From NCBI GenBank assembly GCA_028281445.1, contig JANQJW010000067.1:1-64000 (forward strand): 64,000 bases of DNA, in the 5' to 3' direction. Position 1 is the first letter of the stretch. Every line of letters begins with the position of its first letter. The DNA comes from Planctomycetota bacterium. GTDB lineage: Bacteria > Planctomycetota > PLA2 > JAEUHO01. Below are positions 19,393 to 28,150 of this stretch, in pieces. The notes beneath the pieces are model-generated. The model was not told the DNA's origin and ran no database searches. It was given only the letters and a program-made list of their open reading frames with translations. The position numbers and the translations under genes were made by a program.

Positions 19393-19824
19393 CTAGGCGA
19401 GGGCGATGTGGACTCGGATGCGGGTCTGGCCCGTCTGGTCGCCGCGCAACCTCAGAGTCACGTGGCGCTTCTTGTGCGTCACGTCGATCGTGCGGAACCG
19501 CGAGACATGGGCAAGCATGTCGACGGGAGTCCACCAAGCATGCATCACCTGGTCACTCGGCGTCGCCACATGGAACAACTGCGTGGTTCCACCCTTTGGC
19601 GTGGTCATAAACTCCACGCCGGTTGGGAGCTGACCCGCCGGAGCGGCATCGGCTGACAGGGTCTTCTTCACGCGATTCCGGTCCGACTTGTTCCCGATCA
19701 AGCCGATCTGGATCTGCCCGCAGACAGCGAAATCCTTCCCTGACTTGGCCTTCGCGACGCAGCGCTCGCGAATGGCCGGCTCGTCGCCGCTTCGAACGAC
19801 GATCGTGAACGTCTTGTACTTCAT
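19393..19824 (-). CDS. Conserved-looking small soluble protein, function unknown
   Basis: The start at 19824 is supported by ggaga just upstream (MKYKTFTIVVRSGDEPAIRERCV); it gives 143 residues. There is no signal peptide or membrane segment. Beta-rich segments (FAVCGQIQIGLIGN, GVEFMTTPKGGTTQLFHVA, KKRHVTLRLRGDQTGQTRIRVHIAL) suggest a small beta sandwich, but I do not recognise the family. It lies 120 bp downstream of purH on the same strand and ends 56 bp from the convergent Uma2 gene. Confidence 0.65.
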   Translation of the reverse strand: MKYKTFTIVVRSGDEPAIRERCVAKAKSGKDFAVCGQIQIGLIGNKSDRNRVKKTLSADAAPAGQLPTGVEFMTTPKGGTTQLFHVATPSDQVMHAWWTPVDMLAHVSRFRTIDVTHKKRHVTLRLRGDQTGQTRIRVHIALA

Positions 19825-19944
19825 CGGTCTCCTCATCGATCAACGCCGAAGTCCTACCATCTGCGGACCTACTGAGGAACCCCTGGCCACTGAAGCAGCG
19901 AGAGTGCGATCCTCCTGCCTTCGGCGACGGCGTGGCAAGCCGGG

Positions 19945-21552
19945 TTAGTGCCGAAAGTGGCGGTTGCCCGCGAACCACATCGGGACGCCGCGCTCGTCGC
20001 AGAGCCGAATCGCGTTCTCGTCGTTGCGTGAACCCCCGGGCTGGATCAGCGCGCTCGCGCCGGCATCCAGTGCCGCTTCGATCCCGTCGTTGAAGGGGTA
20101 GAACGCGTCGCTCGCCGCGACCATGCCATCCAGCGAGTGCCCCGTCTCTTCCGCGTAGCGCTTGGCGCGGATGACGGCGATCTCGGTCGCCTCGACCCGG
20201 CTCATCTGTCCTGCGCCGACGCCGACCGCACGGCCGTCCTTGGCCAGCACGATGGCGTTGCTGCGCACGTGCTTGCAGACGCGCCAGGCGAAGTGCATGT
20301 CGCGGGCCTGCTGCTCCGTCGGCTCGGTCTTCGTCGCGGTCTTCGGTGCACCCTCGCCGAACGCCTGCCGGTCGCGCGTCTGGACCAGCAACCCGCCGTC
20401 GATGCTGCGCACGTCGTGGCCGAAAGGCGGCGTCTCGGCCGTGCCGGCGTCGAGCACGCGCAGCGACTTTCCCCACTTGGGCGCGTCGTCTGCGAGGAAC
20501 ACGCCATAGGCGTCTTCATCCACGCCCGGCGCGATCACGACCTCGAGGAAGCGGTCCTTGACCGCCATGGCAGCGGCGATGTCCTTCGTCAACGGCCGAT
20601 TCAGCGCGACGATGCCGCCGAACGCGCTACGCGGATCGCACGCAACCGCGGCTTCATACGCTTCGAGCGGTGTCGCCGCCAGCGCTGCGCCGCAGGGGTT
20701 GGCGTGCTTGATGACGACGCACGCCGGTTCGCCGGCGAACTCCCGCACGAGCGCCCAGGCCGACTCGACATCGCCGTAGTTGTTGAACGAGAGCGCCTTG
20801 CCGCCGAGCACCGTCGCCGCAGCAAGCGAGCCGTGCGGGGCGAGCGGATCGACATAGAGCGCAGCTTCCTGGTGCGGGTTCTCGCCGTAGCGCAACGTCT
20901 GGGTACGGCGCGCGGAGCCGATCGAGGCGGGCAGCGTGTCGCCGGTCTGCTCGGCAAACCAACGGCCGATCGCGCCGTCGTACGCGGCAGTTCTGGCGAA
21001 GGCAGCGGCCGCGAGCTTGCGGCGTAGGTCGATCGAGAGTGCGCCGTCGTTCGTCTCGAGCTCGGCGAGCACGTCTTCGTACTGCGCCGTATCGGTGACG
21101 ATGGCCACGAAGCGGTGGTTCTTGGCGGCGCTACGAACCATGGACGGGCCGCCGATATCGATCTGCTCGATGACGTCCTGGAAAGCGACGCCCTCCTGAC
21201 GGACCGTGTCCTCGAACGGGTAGAGGTTGCAGACAACCATGTCGATGGCGCGGATGCCGTGCTCGTCCATGGACGCGACGTGGCCGTCGTCGTCGCGCAG
21301 CGCGAGCAGGCCGCCGTGGATGCGCGGATGGAGCGTCTTCACCCGTCCGTCCATCATCTCGGGGAAGTCGGTCTCCTCGCTGACGTCCTTGACCTCGAGC
21401 CCGGCATCCCGAAGCGCCCGAGCCGTGCCGCCGGTCGAGAGCAGCTCCACCCCGCGCGCGGCGAGGGCCTGGCCGAGTTCGACGAGGCCGGTCTTGTCGT
21501 AGACAGAGAGGAGGGCGCGCTGCACGGATACGAGGTCGCTCATGGCGCTCAT
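19945..21552 (-). CDS. purH: Bifunctional AICAR transformylase / IMP cyclohydrolase PurH
   Basis: The 535-residue enzyme does the last two steps of purine synthesis: formylation of AICAR with 10-formyltetrahydrofolate and ring closure to IMP. Residues 1 to about 150 form the MGS-like cyclohydrolase domain (ALLSVYDKTGLVELGQ, LLSTGGTARAL, FPEMMDGRVKTLHPRIHGGLL, CNLYPFEDT). The transformylase domain follows, with RYGENPHQEAALY, the catalytic Lys-His in VIKHANPCG, SAFGGIVALN and AFYPFNDGIE. A second ATG lies three codons downstream. It lies 56 bp behind prfB on the same strand and may share its transcript. Confidence 0.97.
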   Translation of the reverse strand: MSAMSDLVSVQRALLSVYDKTGLVELGQALAARGVELLSTGGTARALRDAGLEVKDVSEETDFPEMMDGRVKTLHPRIHGGLLALRDDDGHVASMDEHGIRAIDMVVCNLYPFEDTVRQEGVAFQDVIEQIDIGGPSMVRSAAKNHRFVAIVTDTAQYEDVLAELETNDGALSIDLRRKLAAAAFARTAAYDGAIGRWFAEQTGDTLPASIGSARRTQTLRYGENPHQEAALYVDPLAPHGSLAAATVLGGKALSFNNYGDVESAWALVREFAGEPACVVIKHANPCGAALAATPLEAYEAAVACDPRSAFGGIVALNRPLTKDIAAAMAVKDRFLEVVIAPGVDEDAYGVFLADDAPKWGKSLRVLDAGTAETPPFGHDVRSIDGGLLVQTRDRQAFGEGAPKTATKTEPTEQQARDMHFAWRVCKHVRSNAIVLAKDGRAVGVGAGQMSRVEATEIAVIRAKRYAEETGHSLDGMVAASDAFYPFNDGIEAALDAGASALIQPGGSRNDENAIRLCDERGVPMWFAGNRHFRH

Positions 21553-21608
21553 GTAGCGCCACGCACCGACGGTGCCCAGGGAATGCCGGGATCAGCGCGC
21601 CGAATGGC

Positions 21609-22743
21609 CTAGCCGCCTCGCCCGTTGCCTGAGGTCTCCCCCATCTGCTCCCGCAGCATCGCTTCCATGAAGTCCGTCAGCTTGCCGTCCAGCACGGCGT
21701 CGACGTTGCCCGTCTCGTGACTCGTGCGGTGGTCCTTCACGAGCTGGTACGGGTGCATCACGTACGAGCGGATCTGGCTGCCCCATGCAATCTCGCCCTT
21801 GTCGTCGTAGCGGCTGGCGGCGTCGGCCGAACGCTTCTCCTCTTCGAGGCGCAGCAGCTTGGCCTTGAGCATCTGCATCGCCACCTTGCGGTTGCGGTGT
21901 TGGCTGCGCTCGTTCTGGCACGAGACCGTGACGCCGGTGGGCAGGTGACGAATGCGAACGGCCGACTCCGTCTTGTTGACGTGCTGGCCGCCTGCGCCGC
22001 CCGCCTTGTACGTCTCGATCTCGAGATCGGCATCTTTGATGTCGAGGGGCACGCTGTCGTCGGCGAGCGGCGTTACATCGACAGAGGCGAATGTGGTCTG
22101 CCGGCGGTTCTGTGCATCGAACGGGCTGATGCGAACGAGGCGGTGCACGCCGGCCTCGTTCTTGAGGTAGCCGTAGCAATACGGCCCCTTGATCTCGACG
22201 AGCGCGGACCGGATGCCCGCCTCGTCGTTGCCCTGCACGTCGATCACCTTGCACTCGAAGTCCATGCGCTCGGCCCAGCGCTGGAACATGCGCAGCAGCA
22301 TCTGCGCCCAATCGCACGCCTCGGTGCCTCCAGCGCCCGCGTTGACCTGCAGGAAGGCGCCCTTCTCGTCGAGCGGTCCCGACAGCAGCATGCGAAACTC
22401 GAGACCCTCGAGGTCCTGCTCGAGCGCGTGCGAGTCCTTGTCGGCCTCGGCGAGCGTGTCGGCGTCCGCCTCCTCGGCGGCCAGCTCCAACAGCACGTCC
22501 ACGTCGTCGATCTTCTCGCCGAAGGCCTCGAAGGGGTCGACGGAGGCCCGGACAGCCTTCAGCTGGTCGACGACCGCCTGGGCCTTCTCCTGGTTGTCCC
22601 AGAAGTCGGGCTTGGCCATCCGCTGCTCGAGCTCGGCGCGCTGCTCTCTCTTCGCATCGAGGTCAAAGACGCCCCCGGAGCCGCTCGAAGCGGTCGCGGA
22701 GAGCCTTCAGACGGGTACGAATCTCGGAAGCGCCGGCGCTCAT
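21609..22743 (-). CDS. prfB: Peptide chain release factor 2 (programmed +1 frameshift)
   Basis: RF2 ends translation at UGA and UAA. The class motif SPF (RISPFDAQNRR) reads the stop codon, and GGQ (AGGAGGQHVNKTESAVR) triggers peptide release. The gene is in two frames. The zero frame starts at ATG 22743 (MSAGASEIRTRLKALRDRFERLRGRL) and hits an in-frame UGA at 22663-22665. A +1 shift at CTT TGA C continues as DLDAKREQRAELEQRMAKPDFW and on to 21609. Reading only from the internal ATG at 22619 would lose the first helix. The signals needed for the shift are present (see 22663-22677). The gene is followed by purH. Confidence 0.95.
22663..22677 (-). promoter_or_regulatory. prfB autoregulatory +1 frameshift site
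   Basis: On the minus strand the sequence is cgg ggg cgt ctt tga c: a Shine-Dalgarno-like gggggc block three nucleotides before the slippery ctt, then the UGA stop and a following C. This equals the E. coli arrangement (agg ggg tat ctt tga c). When RF2 is scarce the ribosome slips forward by one base and makes RF2. Confidence 0.95.
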
Positions 22744-22836
22744 GGGTGCAACGTACGTCCCGTTCGAGGCATCGCAAGATTGCGGCCGACAAGCGTGCGG
22801 CCGGTCGTCCGATACCCTGGGTCCAGGGAGGCTGTC

Positions 22837-24147
22837 TTGCGGGGATTCCTGGTCGGAGCGGTCGTCGGGCTGGCCATCGGCGTTGGCGCCATGTGGTGGC
22901 TCCGGCCCGAAGCGCGCGAGGCGCCGGGGCCCCTCAACCCCGACCCGATCGCCGCGGAACCGGAACCGGCTCGGCCGCCGCCGCCGGTGCTCGAAGCGCC
23001 GTCGATGCCGGAGGCCGTGGAGCCGGGCAAGCCGTTTCCGAAGGGGGAAGCGATCCTGCGCATCGGCGACGGGTTCGTGTTTGGCGAGCGGCACGCGCGA
23101 GCGGTCGGTGAGAACGTCGAGGCCGTCGACCTCATCTGCCAGGACATCCGCTACGGCGCATCGCTCGAGTGTCCTCACGGCGCGGCCTCCGTCGCAACGC
23201 CGTTCGCGCGTCAATCTGACAAGCTCACGTCCCGACTCGTGTTCGATCATCTGCTTGACGCCCCGCTGGAGATGCCGGCGCGGCGGGTCCACGCCGAGCA
23301 CGTGCTCCGCGGCGCCCTCTCCGGCATCGCCCTCGTCAAGGCCTCCGACGGGGTGGTCTACAAGGTGCTCTGCACGGAGCTCCACGGGAACCCGCATGCC
23401 TTCAAGCGCTGGGTTCGCATCCGGTATGCGCCGGTCGAGGCCAAGGACGGCGGCGGGATCGTGAACCTGCCTGGCGAGCCCCGGGTCGTCTTGGCGGGCA
23501 AAGCGGGGATCCCCAAGGCGATCGCCGACTACCCGAAGGTTCCCGGCGACAGCTTCCGGAGCTTCCTCAAGTCGCCGACGGGCGTAATCAAGAACCTGCC
23601 CGACAAGCTCGCGTTCAAGTCGCGGCAGAGCCTCGCGCTGGCTGAGCCGCTCCGAACCGAGATCGAGTTCAAGGCCTACAGCAGCCTCATCGCGCCTCAC
23701 GGCATCGAGCGAAACGGCAAGGTCGCGATCCGCTCCTACGCGGGCGTAGGCGTCATCGGCGAGATGGCCGGGACGATCGACGTACGCAGCTACGGCTATC
23801 TGCACATCCACGGCGACTTGACCGGCACGGTGAACTGCCAGAGCTACGCAACCGTGATCGTCGACGGCGACGTGCTTGGAACGCTCAAGCTGCGCTCGTA
23901 CGTCAAGCTCTACGTGCGCGGACGGCTGCGCGATCCGGCGCGCAACCTCGACGTCGAGGGCTCGTGCTGGAGCACGTTCTTCTTCGACGGCTACTACAGC
24001 CGCGCCGAGATCGAGCAGATGCCGGGCGACAACTCCGTCACGCTCCACGTACGCGACTCGGATCTCGAGGTCGGCACGACCCACAGGAAAATCGGCACGT
24101 GGCGCGAAGTCATCGTGGGCGACAAGGCCTGGAAGAAGCTGCCGTGA
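22837..24147 (+). CDS. Membrane-anchored bactofilin-like beta-helix protein
   Basis: A TTG at 22837 is chosen as start: agggagg (22825-22831) lies 5 nt upstream, and it opens a signal anchor (RGFLVGAVVGLAIGVGAMWWL). A Pro/Glu-rich linker follows (about 25-60), then a domain of unknown type (about 65-245). Residues about 270-365 show short glycine-spaced repeats of alternating hydrophobics (KVAIRSYAGVGVIGEMAG-TIDVRSYGYLHIHGDLTG-TVNCQSYATVIVDGDVLG-TLKLRSYVKLYVRGRL), the pattern of bactofilin-type right-handed beta helices. Bactofilins polymerise and organise the envelope; this one would face the periplasm, which is unusual. It is 32 bp upstream of the GH114-type gene and likely co-transcribed with it. 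Confidence 0.75.
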   Translation: MRGFLVGAVVGLAIGVGAMWWLRPEAREAPGPLNPDPIAAEPEPARPPPPVLEAPSMPEAVEPGKPFPKGEAILRIGDGFVFGERHARAVGENVEAVDLICQDIRYGASLECPHGAASVATPFARQSDKLTSRLVFDHLLDAPLEMPARRVHAEHVLRGALSGIALVKASDGVVYKVLCTELHGNPHAFKRWVRIRYAPVEAKDGGGIVNLPGEPRVVLAGKAGIPKAIADYPKVPGDSFRSFLKSPTGVIKNLPDKLAFKSRQSLALAEPLRTEIEFKAYSSLIAPHGIERNGKVAIRSYAGVGVIGEMAGTIDVRSYGYLHIHGDLTGTVNCQSYATVIVDGDVLGTLKLRSYVKLYVRGRLRDPARNLDVEGSCWSTFFFDGYYSRAEIEQMPGDNSVTLHVRDSDLEVGTTHRKIGTWREVIVGDKAWKKLP

Positions 24148-24179
24148 GCCGGTACCCGGCGTGAGCCGATACTAGAAGC

Positions 24180-25241
24180 ATGACGCGCCTTGCCGTCCTG
24201 CTGCTCATCGGCCTGACCCTCGCGGCCGGACTCTGGCTGTGGGAGCCCTGGGTCGAGCCGGTCCCGGACCCGCTGGCCGTCGGCTCCCGGGCGACTCTGC
24301 CGGAGCGACTCGGGGCCGTGCGCTCGTGGGCCTGCCAGCTCACGGGCCTCGATCGCGACGGGGCGATCGACCGCCTCGTCAGCGCGCCGGTCGACCTCCT
24401 GACGATCGAGCCAACGACGACCGTACGCGGCATGGAGTCGTTCCCGATCGGCGACGCTGTTGCGCGCATCAAGGCGCCGCGCAACGGCCGCCATCGCCTG
24501 GTCCTCGCCTACCTCAACATCGGGCAGGCCGAGAACTACCGCACGTACTGGCAATCGGATTGGCAGTGCCCCGTAGACCCGGAAGCGCCGCGCGACGGCT
24601 TCCTGATCTGCAAGGACCCGGATGGCTGGGCCGGCAACTTCCCGATCGCCTTCTGGGACCCGTCGTGGCGTCACGTGGTCTTCGGTTCCCCGGAGGCAAT
24701 GCTGGACCGCATCGTCGCCCACGGCTTCGACGGCGTGTATCTCGACTGGGTGCTCGGGTTTGCCGATCCCTCGGTCATGGCGGCTGCGAAGCGCGAAGGC
24801 GTCGACGCACCGCGTGCGATGGCGGAGCTCGTACGCGACATCCGCGCGCACGCGCGCCAGACGCGCCCCGGCTTTCTCGTCGTCGCCCAGAACCCGGAAG
24901 GGCTGATCGATCTCGTTCCGGAAATCGCCGACTGGATCGACGGCGTTGCACAAGAGGGCTTGAGTCACTCCGGAGGCGCGGGCACGGACTGGAGCTCGCC
25001 GGACACGGGCGGTCAACGGCGCGCGCCGACGGGCGTTGCGTCGACCGCGGAGTACGCCGCGCGACTGCGCAAGTACCGCGAGCGCGAACTCCCGGTGTTC
25101 ACGATGGACTACGCGATCGATCCGGCCGACATCGAAGCGGCCGCGGCCATCAGCCGCCGAAACGGCTTCGTGCCGTTCGTGAGCCGCACACCGCTCGACC
25201 GCCTTCCCCAGCATCTCTTCGACGCGGCGGGATCACGCTGA
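24180..25241 (+). CDS. GH114-type endo-alpha-1,4-polygalactosaminidase, signal-anchored
   Basis: The protein has 353 residues with an N-terminal signal anchor (TRLAVLLLIGLTLAAGLWLW). The rest fits a TIM-barrel of the GH114/TM1410 type: SWACQLTG at the first strand, DLLTIEPTTT, LAYLNIGQAENYRTYW, IAFWDPSWRHVV, GFDGVYLDWV (probable catalytic or binding Asp), LVVAQNPEGL and FTMDYA. Such enzymes cleave alpha-1,4-linked galactosamine polymers; the hydrolase half of PelA does the same kind of reaction on Pel. The stop overlaps the 3' end of pelG by 9 bp on the opposite strand. The PelA-like protein of this locus lacks a recognisable hydrolase half, so this gene is a good candidate for the missing activity (inference). 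Confidence 0.85.
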   Translation: MTRLAVLLLIGLTLAAGLWLWEPWVEPVPDPLAVGSRATLPERLGAVRSWACQLTGLDRDGAIDRLVSAPVDLLTIEPTTTVRGMESFPIGDAVARIKAPRNGRHRLVLAYLNIGQAENYRTYWQSDWQCPVDPEAPRDGFLICKDPDGWAGNFPIAFWDPSWRHVVFGSPEAMLDRIVAHGFDGVYLDWVLGFADPSVMAAAKREGVDAPRAMAELVRDIRAHARQTRPGFLVVAQNPEGLIDLVPEIADWIDGVAQEGLSHSGGAGTDWSSPDTGGQRRAPTGVASTAEYAARLRKYRERELPVFTMDYAIDPADIEAAAAISRRNGFVPFVSRTPLDRLPQHLFDAAGSR

Positions 25242-26654
25242 GCCTTCGGGCTTCTTCGGTTCGTCGTCCAGCTCGACCGGCGCCGTGGTGAAGGCCAGAT
25301 ACTCGAGCCTGTCGTAGTTGCGCGTCAGCATCCAGTAGCCGAACACGAGCCCGAAGAACGAGGCGATGGCATAGCCGACGCCGTACGAGTGCAGGCCCGT
25401 GCTGACGCTCCACACCGCCATGGCCCCGTTGAGCGCGAGGAACACGATCGCTGTCCAGAGTGCGTTGGAGCGCAGATCGAAGTAGAGCTGGATCAGGATC
25501 ACGACGAGCAGGAGCACGTGAAAGAAGGCCCCGATGCAGCAGGCGCGGATGATGTCGATCGCCGCTTCGCCCATGCCCAGCGCTTCCACGAGCGTAGGCG
25601 CGAGCAGGATCATGAGGATCGTGACGAAGCCCTGCACGCGCAGCAGACGCACGGTGCTCTCGCGCAGATCCGTCAGCATCGCCGCTTTGCGCTCTTCGAT
25701 GACCTCGAGCGGGAAGCCCTGCAGGATGCTTCCGTAGAACGCTCGGTAGCACTCGTAGAAGCTCGTCTCGATCCGCACGAGCATGATCGCGAGCGTCGGA
25801 ATCACCGTCGCATACGCGATGAACTTGGCGGAGTCGTAGAGCGGATGGAAGCTGACGTACGGCTGGACGCCCACGCCGTCGACGATCCAGAACACGATCT
25901 GGTCCACCCAGATGGCTGCGTTGTAGACGAATCCCACGAGCGCCAGGCGCGGGTAGGTCTTGACCGTCTTGAGCACCGGTTGGTCCTTGGTGCCGCCCAT
26001 GTCGAGCGCGCGAATCGCGGCCTTGAGCAGGAGAACGAGGGTCAGCCCCTGGCCGAGCGCGTACGCCATGACGAGCGCGGGCGCGGACTGCGGGATGCCG
26101 AGGAACCCGGACGACGTGCAGAAGACGCCGATGAAGGCCACGAGGGTGCCCCAGCAGTACGCATGCAGCACGCTCTGGTGGTCCTTCGTGGCGCCGCACC
26201 AGATGAGTGCGAGCCACGTCAGACTCACGATCACGTAGAGCAGGATCGCCGCGATCGAGAGCCCGATGGGCAGTCCGACGAGCCAGCAGAACAGCGCACC
26301 GAGCGCCGCCTGCCCGAAACCGACCGTACGCACGCCCTGGGCGAGGGCCGGTAGCAGCTGGCTGTAGCGCCGGGCGTAGAGCAGGTCCGCCGCGCGACGC
26401 GTGAGGCTCATCTGCACGATGCCGACGATGATGAGGCTGAAGGCGAATGCGTACGTGACGATCGCGCGGAACTCCTCGTACACCTCGCGCTGGAGCACCA
26501 AGGGCGCGGCCGCGTTGATGAACAGCAGCCCCATGATGGTGACGATCCACGGGCCCGAGGAGACGAGGCCCGCGATCGTGTACCCGCGAATGCGCGAGAT
26601 GAGACCGCCGTCCTCGTGGATCAGGCGCCGGAGCTCGAAGCCAATGCCGGCCAT
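25233..26654 (-). CDS. pelG: PelG, exopolysaccharide transporter (MOP/PST family)
   Basis: The 473-residue protein has about twelve membrane segments and begins MAGIGFELRRLIHEDGGL, the characteristic PelG N-terminus, followed by SSGPWIVTIMGLL. PelG is a polysaccharide flippase-like transporter that works with PelD, PelE and PelF at the inner membrane to synthesise and export the polymer. Conserved parts such as YNAAIWVDQIVFW and ETSFYECYRAFYGSILQG support the call. The start codon shares one base with the stop of pelF (TGATG, 26652-26656). It is the last gene of the operon, and its 3' end overlaps the convergent glycosidase gene. Confidence 0.95.
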   Translation of the reverse strand: MAGIGFELRRLIHEDGGLISRIRGYTIAGLVSSGPWIVTIMGLLFINAAAPLVLQREVYEEFRAIVTYAFAFSLIIVGIVQMSLTRRAADLLYARRYSQLLPALAQGVRTVGFGQAALGALFCWLVGLPIGLSIAAILLYVIVSLTWLALIWCGATKDHQSVLHAYCWGTLVAFIGVFCTSSGFLGIPQSAPALVMAYALGQGLTLVLLLKAAIRALDMGGTKDQPVLKTVKTYPRLALVGFVYNAAIWVDQIVFWIVDGVGVQPYVSFHPLYDSAKFIAYATVIPTLAIMLVRIETSFYECYRAFYGSILQGFPLEVIEERKAAMLTDLRESTVRLLRVQGFVTILMILLAPTLVEALGMGEAAIDIIRACCIGAFFHVLLLVVILIQLYFDLRSNALWTAIVFLALNGAMAVWSVSTGLHSYGVGYAIASFFGLVFGYWMLTRNYDRLEYLAFTTAPVELDDEPKKPEGSA

Positions 26655-28150
26655 CAGGCAGCCCTCGCGTACTTGCGGTAGAGCGCTTCGTAGGCGTCGA
26701 CCATGTCCTTGATGTTGTAGTGCTTTCGGACGCGCTGGCGCATGGCCTCCCCCATCGCCTTGCGCTTGGTGTCATCGCGCGCGACGCGCAGGATGGCCTT
26801 GGCGAGCGCGCCGGGCGACGCCATCGGGACGACGAGGCCGCCCTCCCCCAGCGCCTTGTCATCCGGCGTCCGGCCGGCGAGCAGTTCGGAGCAGGAGCCG
26901 ACATCCGTGGCCACGGTGGGAACCCCCATGGCTCCGACTTCGAGCAGCGCGAGTGGTTGCGCTTCCGAGATGCTGGAGAGCACGCAGACGTCGAGCGTCG
27001 GGAGCACCAGGGGGATGTTCACCATCCCCTCCATGAGGACGTTGTTCTCAAGGCGCAGCACCCGGCAGAGGCGCCGGCAGTCCTCGACGTACTCCTCTTC
27101 GTCGAGAGGCCCGAGGATGCGCACGCGAACCATGGGCATCTCGTCGACGACGAGTCGCAAGGCCTGGAGCAGCGTCCGTACGTCCTTGATGGGACACACG
27201 CGGCCGATGAAGCCGATCGTGAAGACGTCCGGATCCGGCTCCTCCGCGTCGGGGTGCACCTCGCCGAAGCGTTCGAGATGGATGCCGTTGGGGATGATGC
27301 GCAGGCGCTCTGACGGCGCGCCGCCGTCGACCTGGAGCCTGCGGTTGCCCTCGTAGAGCGTAAGGATCTCGTCGGACGCCTCGTAGCAGATGCGACTCAT
27401 CGCGTCGAACTGGCGCATCCAGAAGCGGCGGAAGTACGGCGCCTGGTTGGGAACGAGCGAACCCGGCGGCGGCAGGTCCGGAATCCACGTCGCGCTCTGG
27501 ATGTCGATGCGACGCTCCTTGGTGTAGATGCCGTGCTCGGTCAGGAGCATCGGGCGCCCCGTGCGCGCCTTCGCACCGGCCGCGATGACGCCCGCATAGC
27601 CGGTGCACGGTGTGTGGTACACGCGCGCGGGCGGGATCTCGGCCGCCAGGCCGTTGAGGAAGGGCATGAGGGCGAAGCGCCATGTCCAGACGAAGTGCAC
27701 GAAGCTCTCGAGCTCGGCCTCGTCCTTGTAGGCGTCGAGCATGACCTTCCACGCGTCCGGCGACTGCAGCAGCATGCTGCGCAGCGCCGCGGCCTGCTCG
27801 GTGTTGTTGGCGACACGGAAGAGCGCGCTGAACGGGTCGCTGGCGTTGCCCTTCAGCCCCTCGACGAAGGCGCTGAACACGTCCATCGTCTCGGTGTCCA
27901 CGTCCTTCTGGGAACAGCGCGTCTGCAGCTCCGACGCACCGACCTGCAGGTAGACCTCGTCGACGCCGACGACGTTCTCCGGCAGCTCGTAGCGCAGGCC
28001 GAGTGGATAGAAGTTGGGCTGCGGGCTCAAGTGCAGCACGTGGAACGTGAGCTCCGGCATCGACTGGATCAACGTGTGAACCCAGGACGACACCCCACCG
28101 GGTACGTACGGGTAGGTCCCCTCGAGCACGTAGCAGACGTCGGCGGTCAT
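26654..28150 (-). CDS. pelF: PelF, GT4 glycosyltransferase of Pel-type polysaccharide
   Basis: The 498-residue enzyme starts with ADVCYVLEGTYPYVPGGVSSWVHTLI, the PelF-specific donor-site loop, and continues with TEHGIYTKERRIDI. The GT-B C-terminal half carries FTIGFIGRVCPIKDV and the E-x7-E motif (SEAQPLALLEVGAMGVPTVATDVGSC). In Pseudomonas, PelF is a soluble polymerase that uses UDP-linked N-acetylhexosamine. Its ATG overlaps the stop of the pelE-like gene (ATGA, 28147-28150), and its stop overlaps pelG. The assignment is firm. Confidence 0.95.
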   Translation of the reverse strand: MTADVCYVLEGTYPYVPGGVSSWVHTLIQSMPELTFHVLHLSPQPNFYPLGLRYELPENVVGVDEVYLQVGASELQTRCSQKDVDTETMDVFSAFVEGLKGNASDPFSALFRVANNTEQAAALRSMLLQSPDAWKVMLDAYKDEAELESFVHFVWTWRFALMPFLNGLAAEIPPARVYHTPCTGYAGVIAAGAKARTGRPMLLTEHGIYTKERRIDIQSATWIPDLPPPGSLVPNQAPYFRRFWMRQFDAMSRICYEASDEILTLYEGNRRLQVDGGAPSERLRIIPNGIHLERFGEVHPDAEEPDPDVFTIGFIGRVCPIKDVRTLLQALRLVVDEMPMVRVRILGPLDEEEYVEDCRRLCRVLRLENNVLMEGMVNIPLVLPTLDVCVLSSISEAQPLALLEVGAMGVPTVATDVGSCSELLAGRTPDDKALGEGGLVVPMASPGALAKAILRVARDDTKRKAMGEAMRQRVRKHYNIKDMVDAYEALYRKYARAA

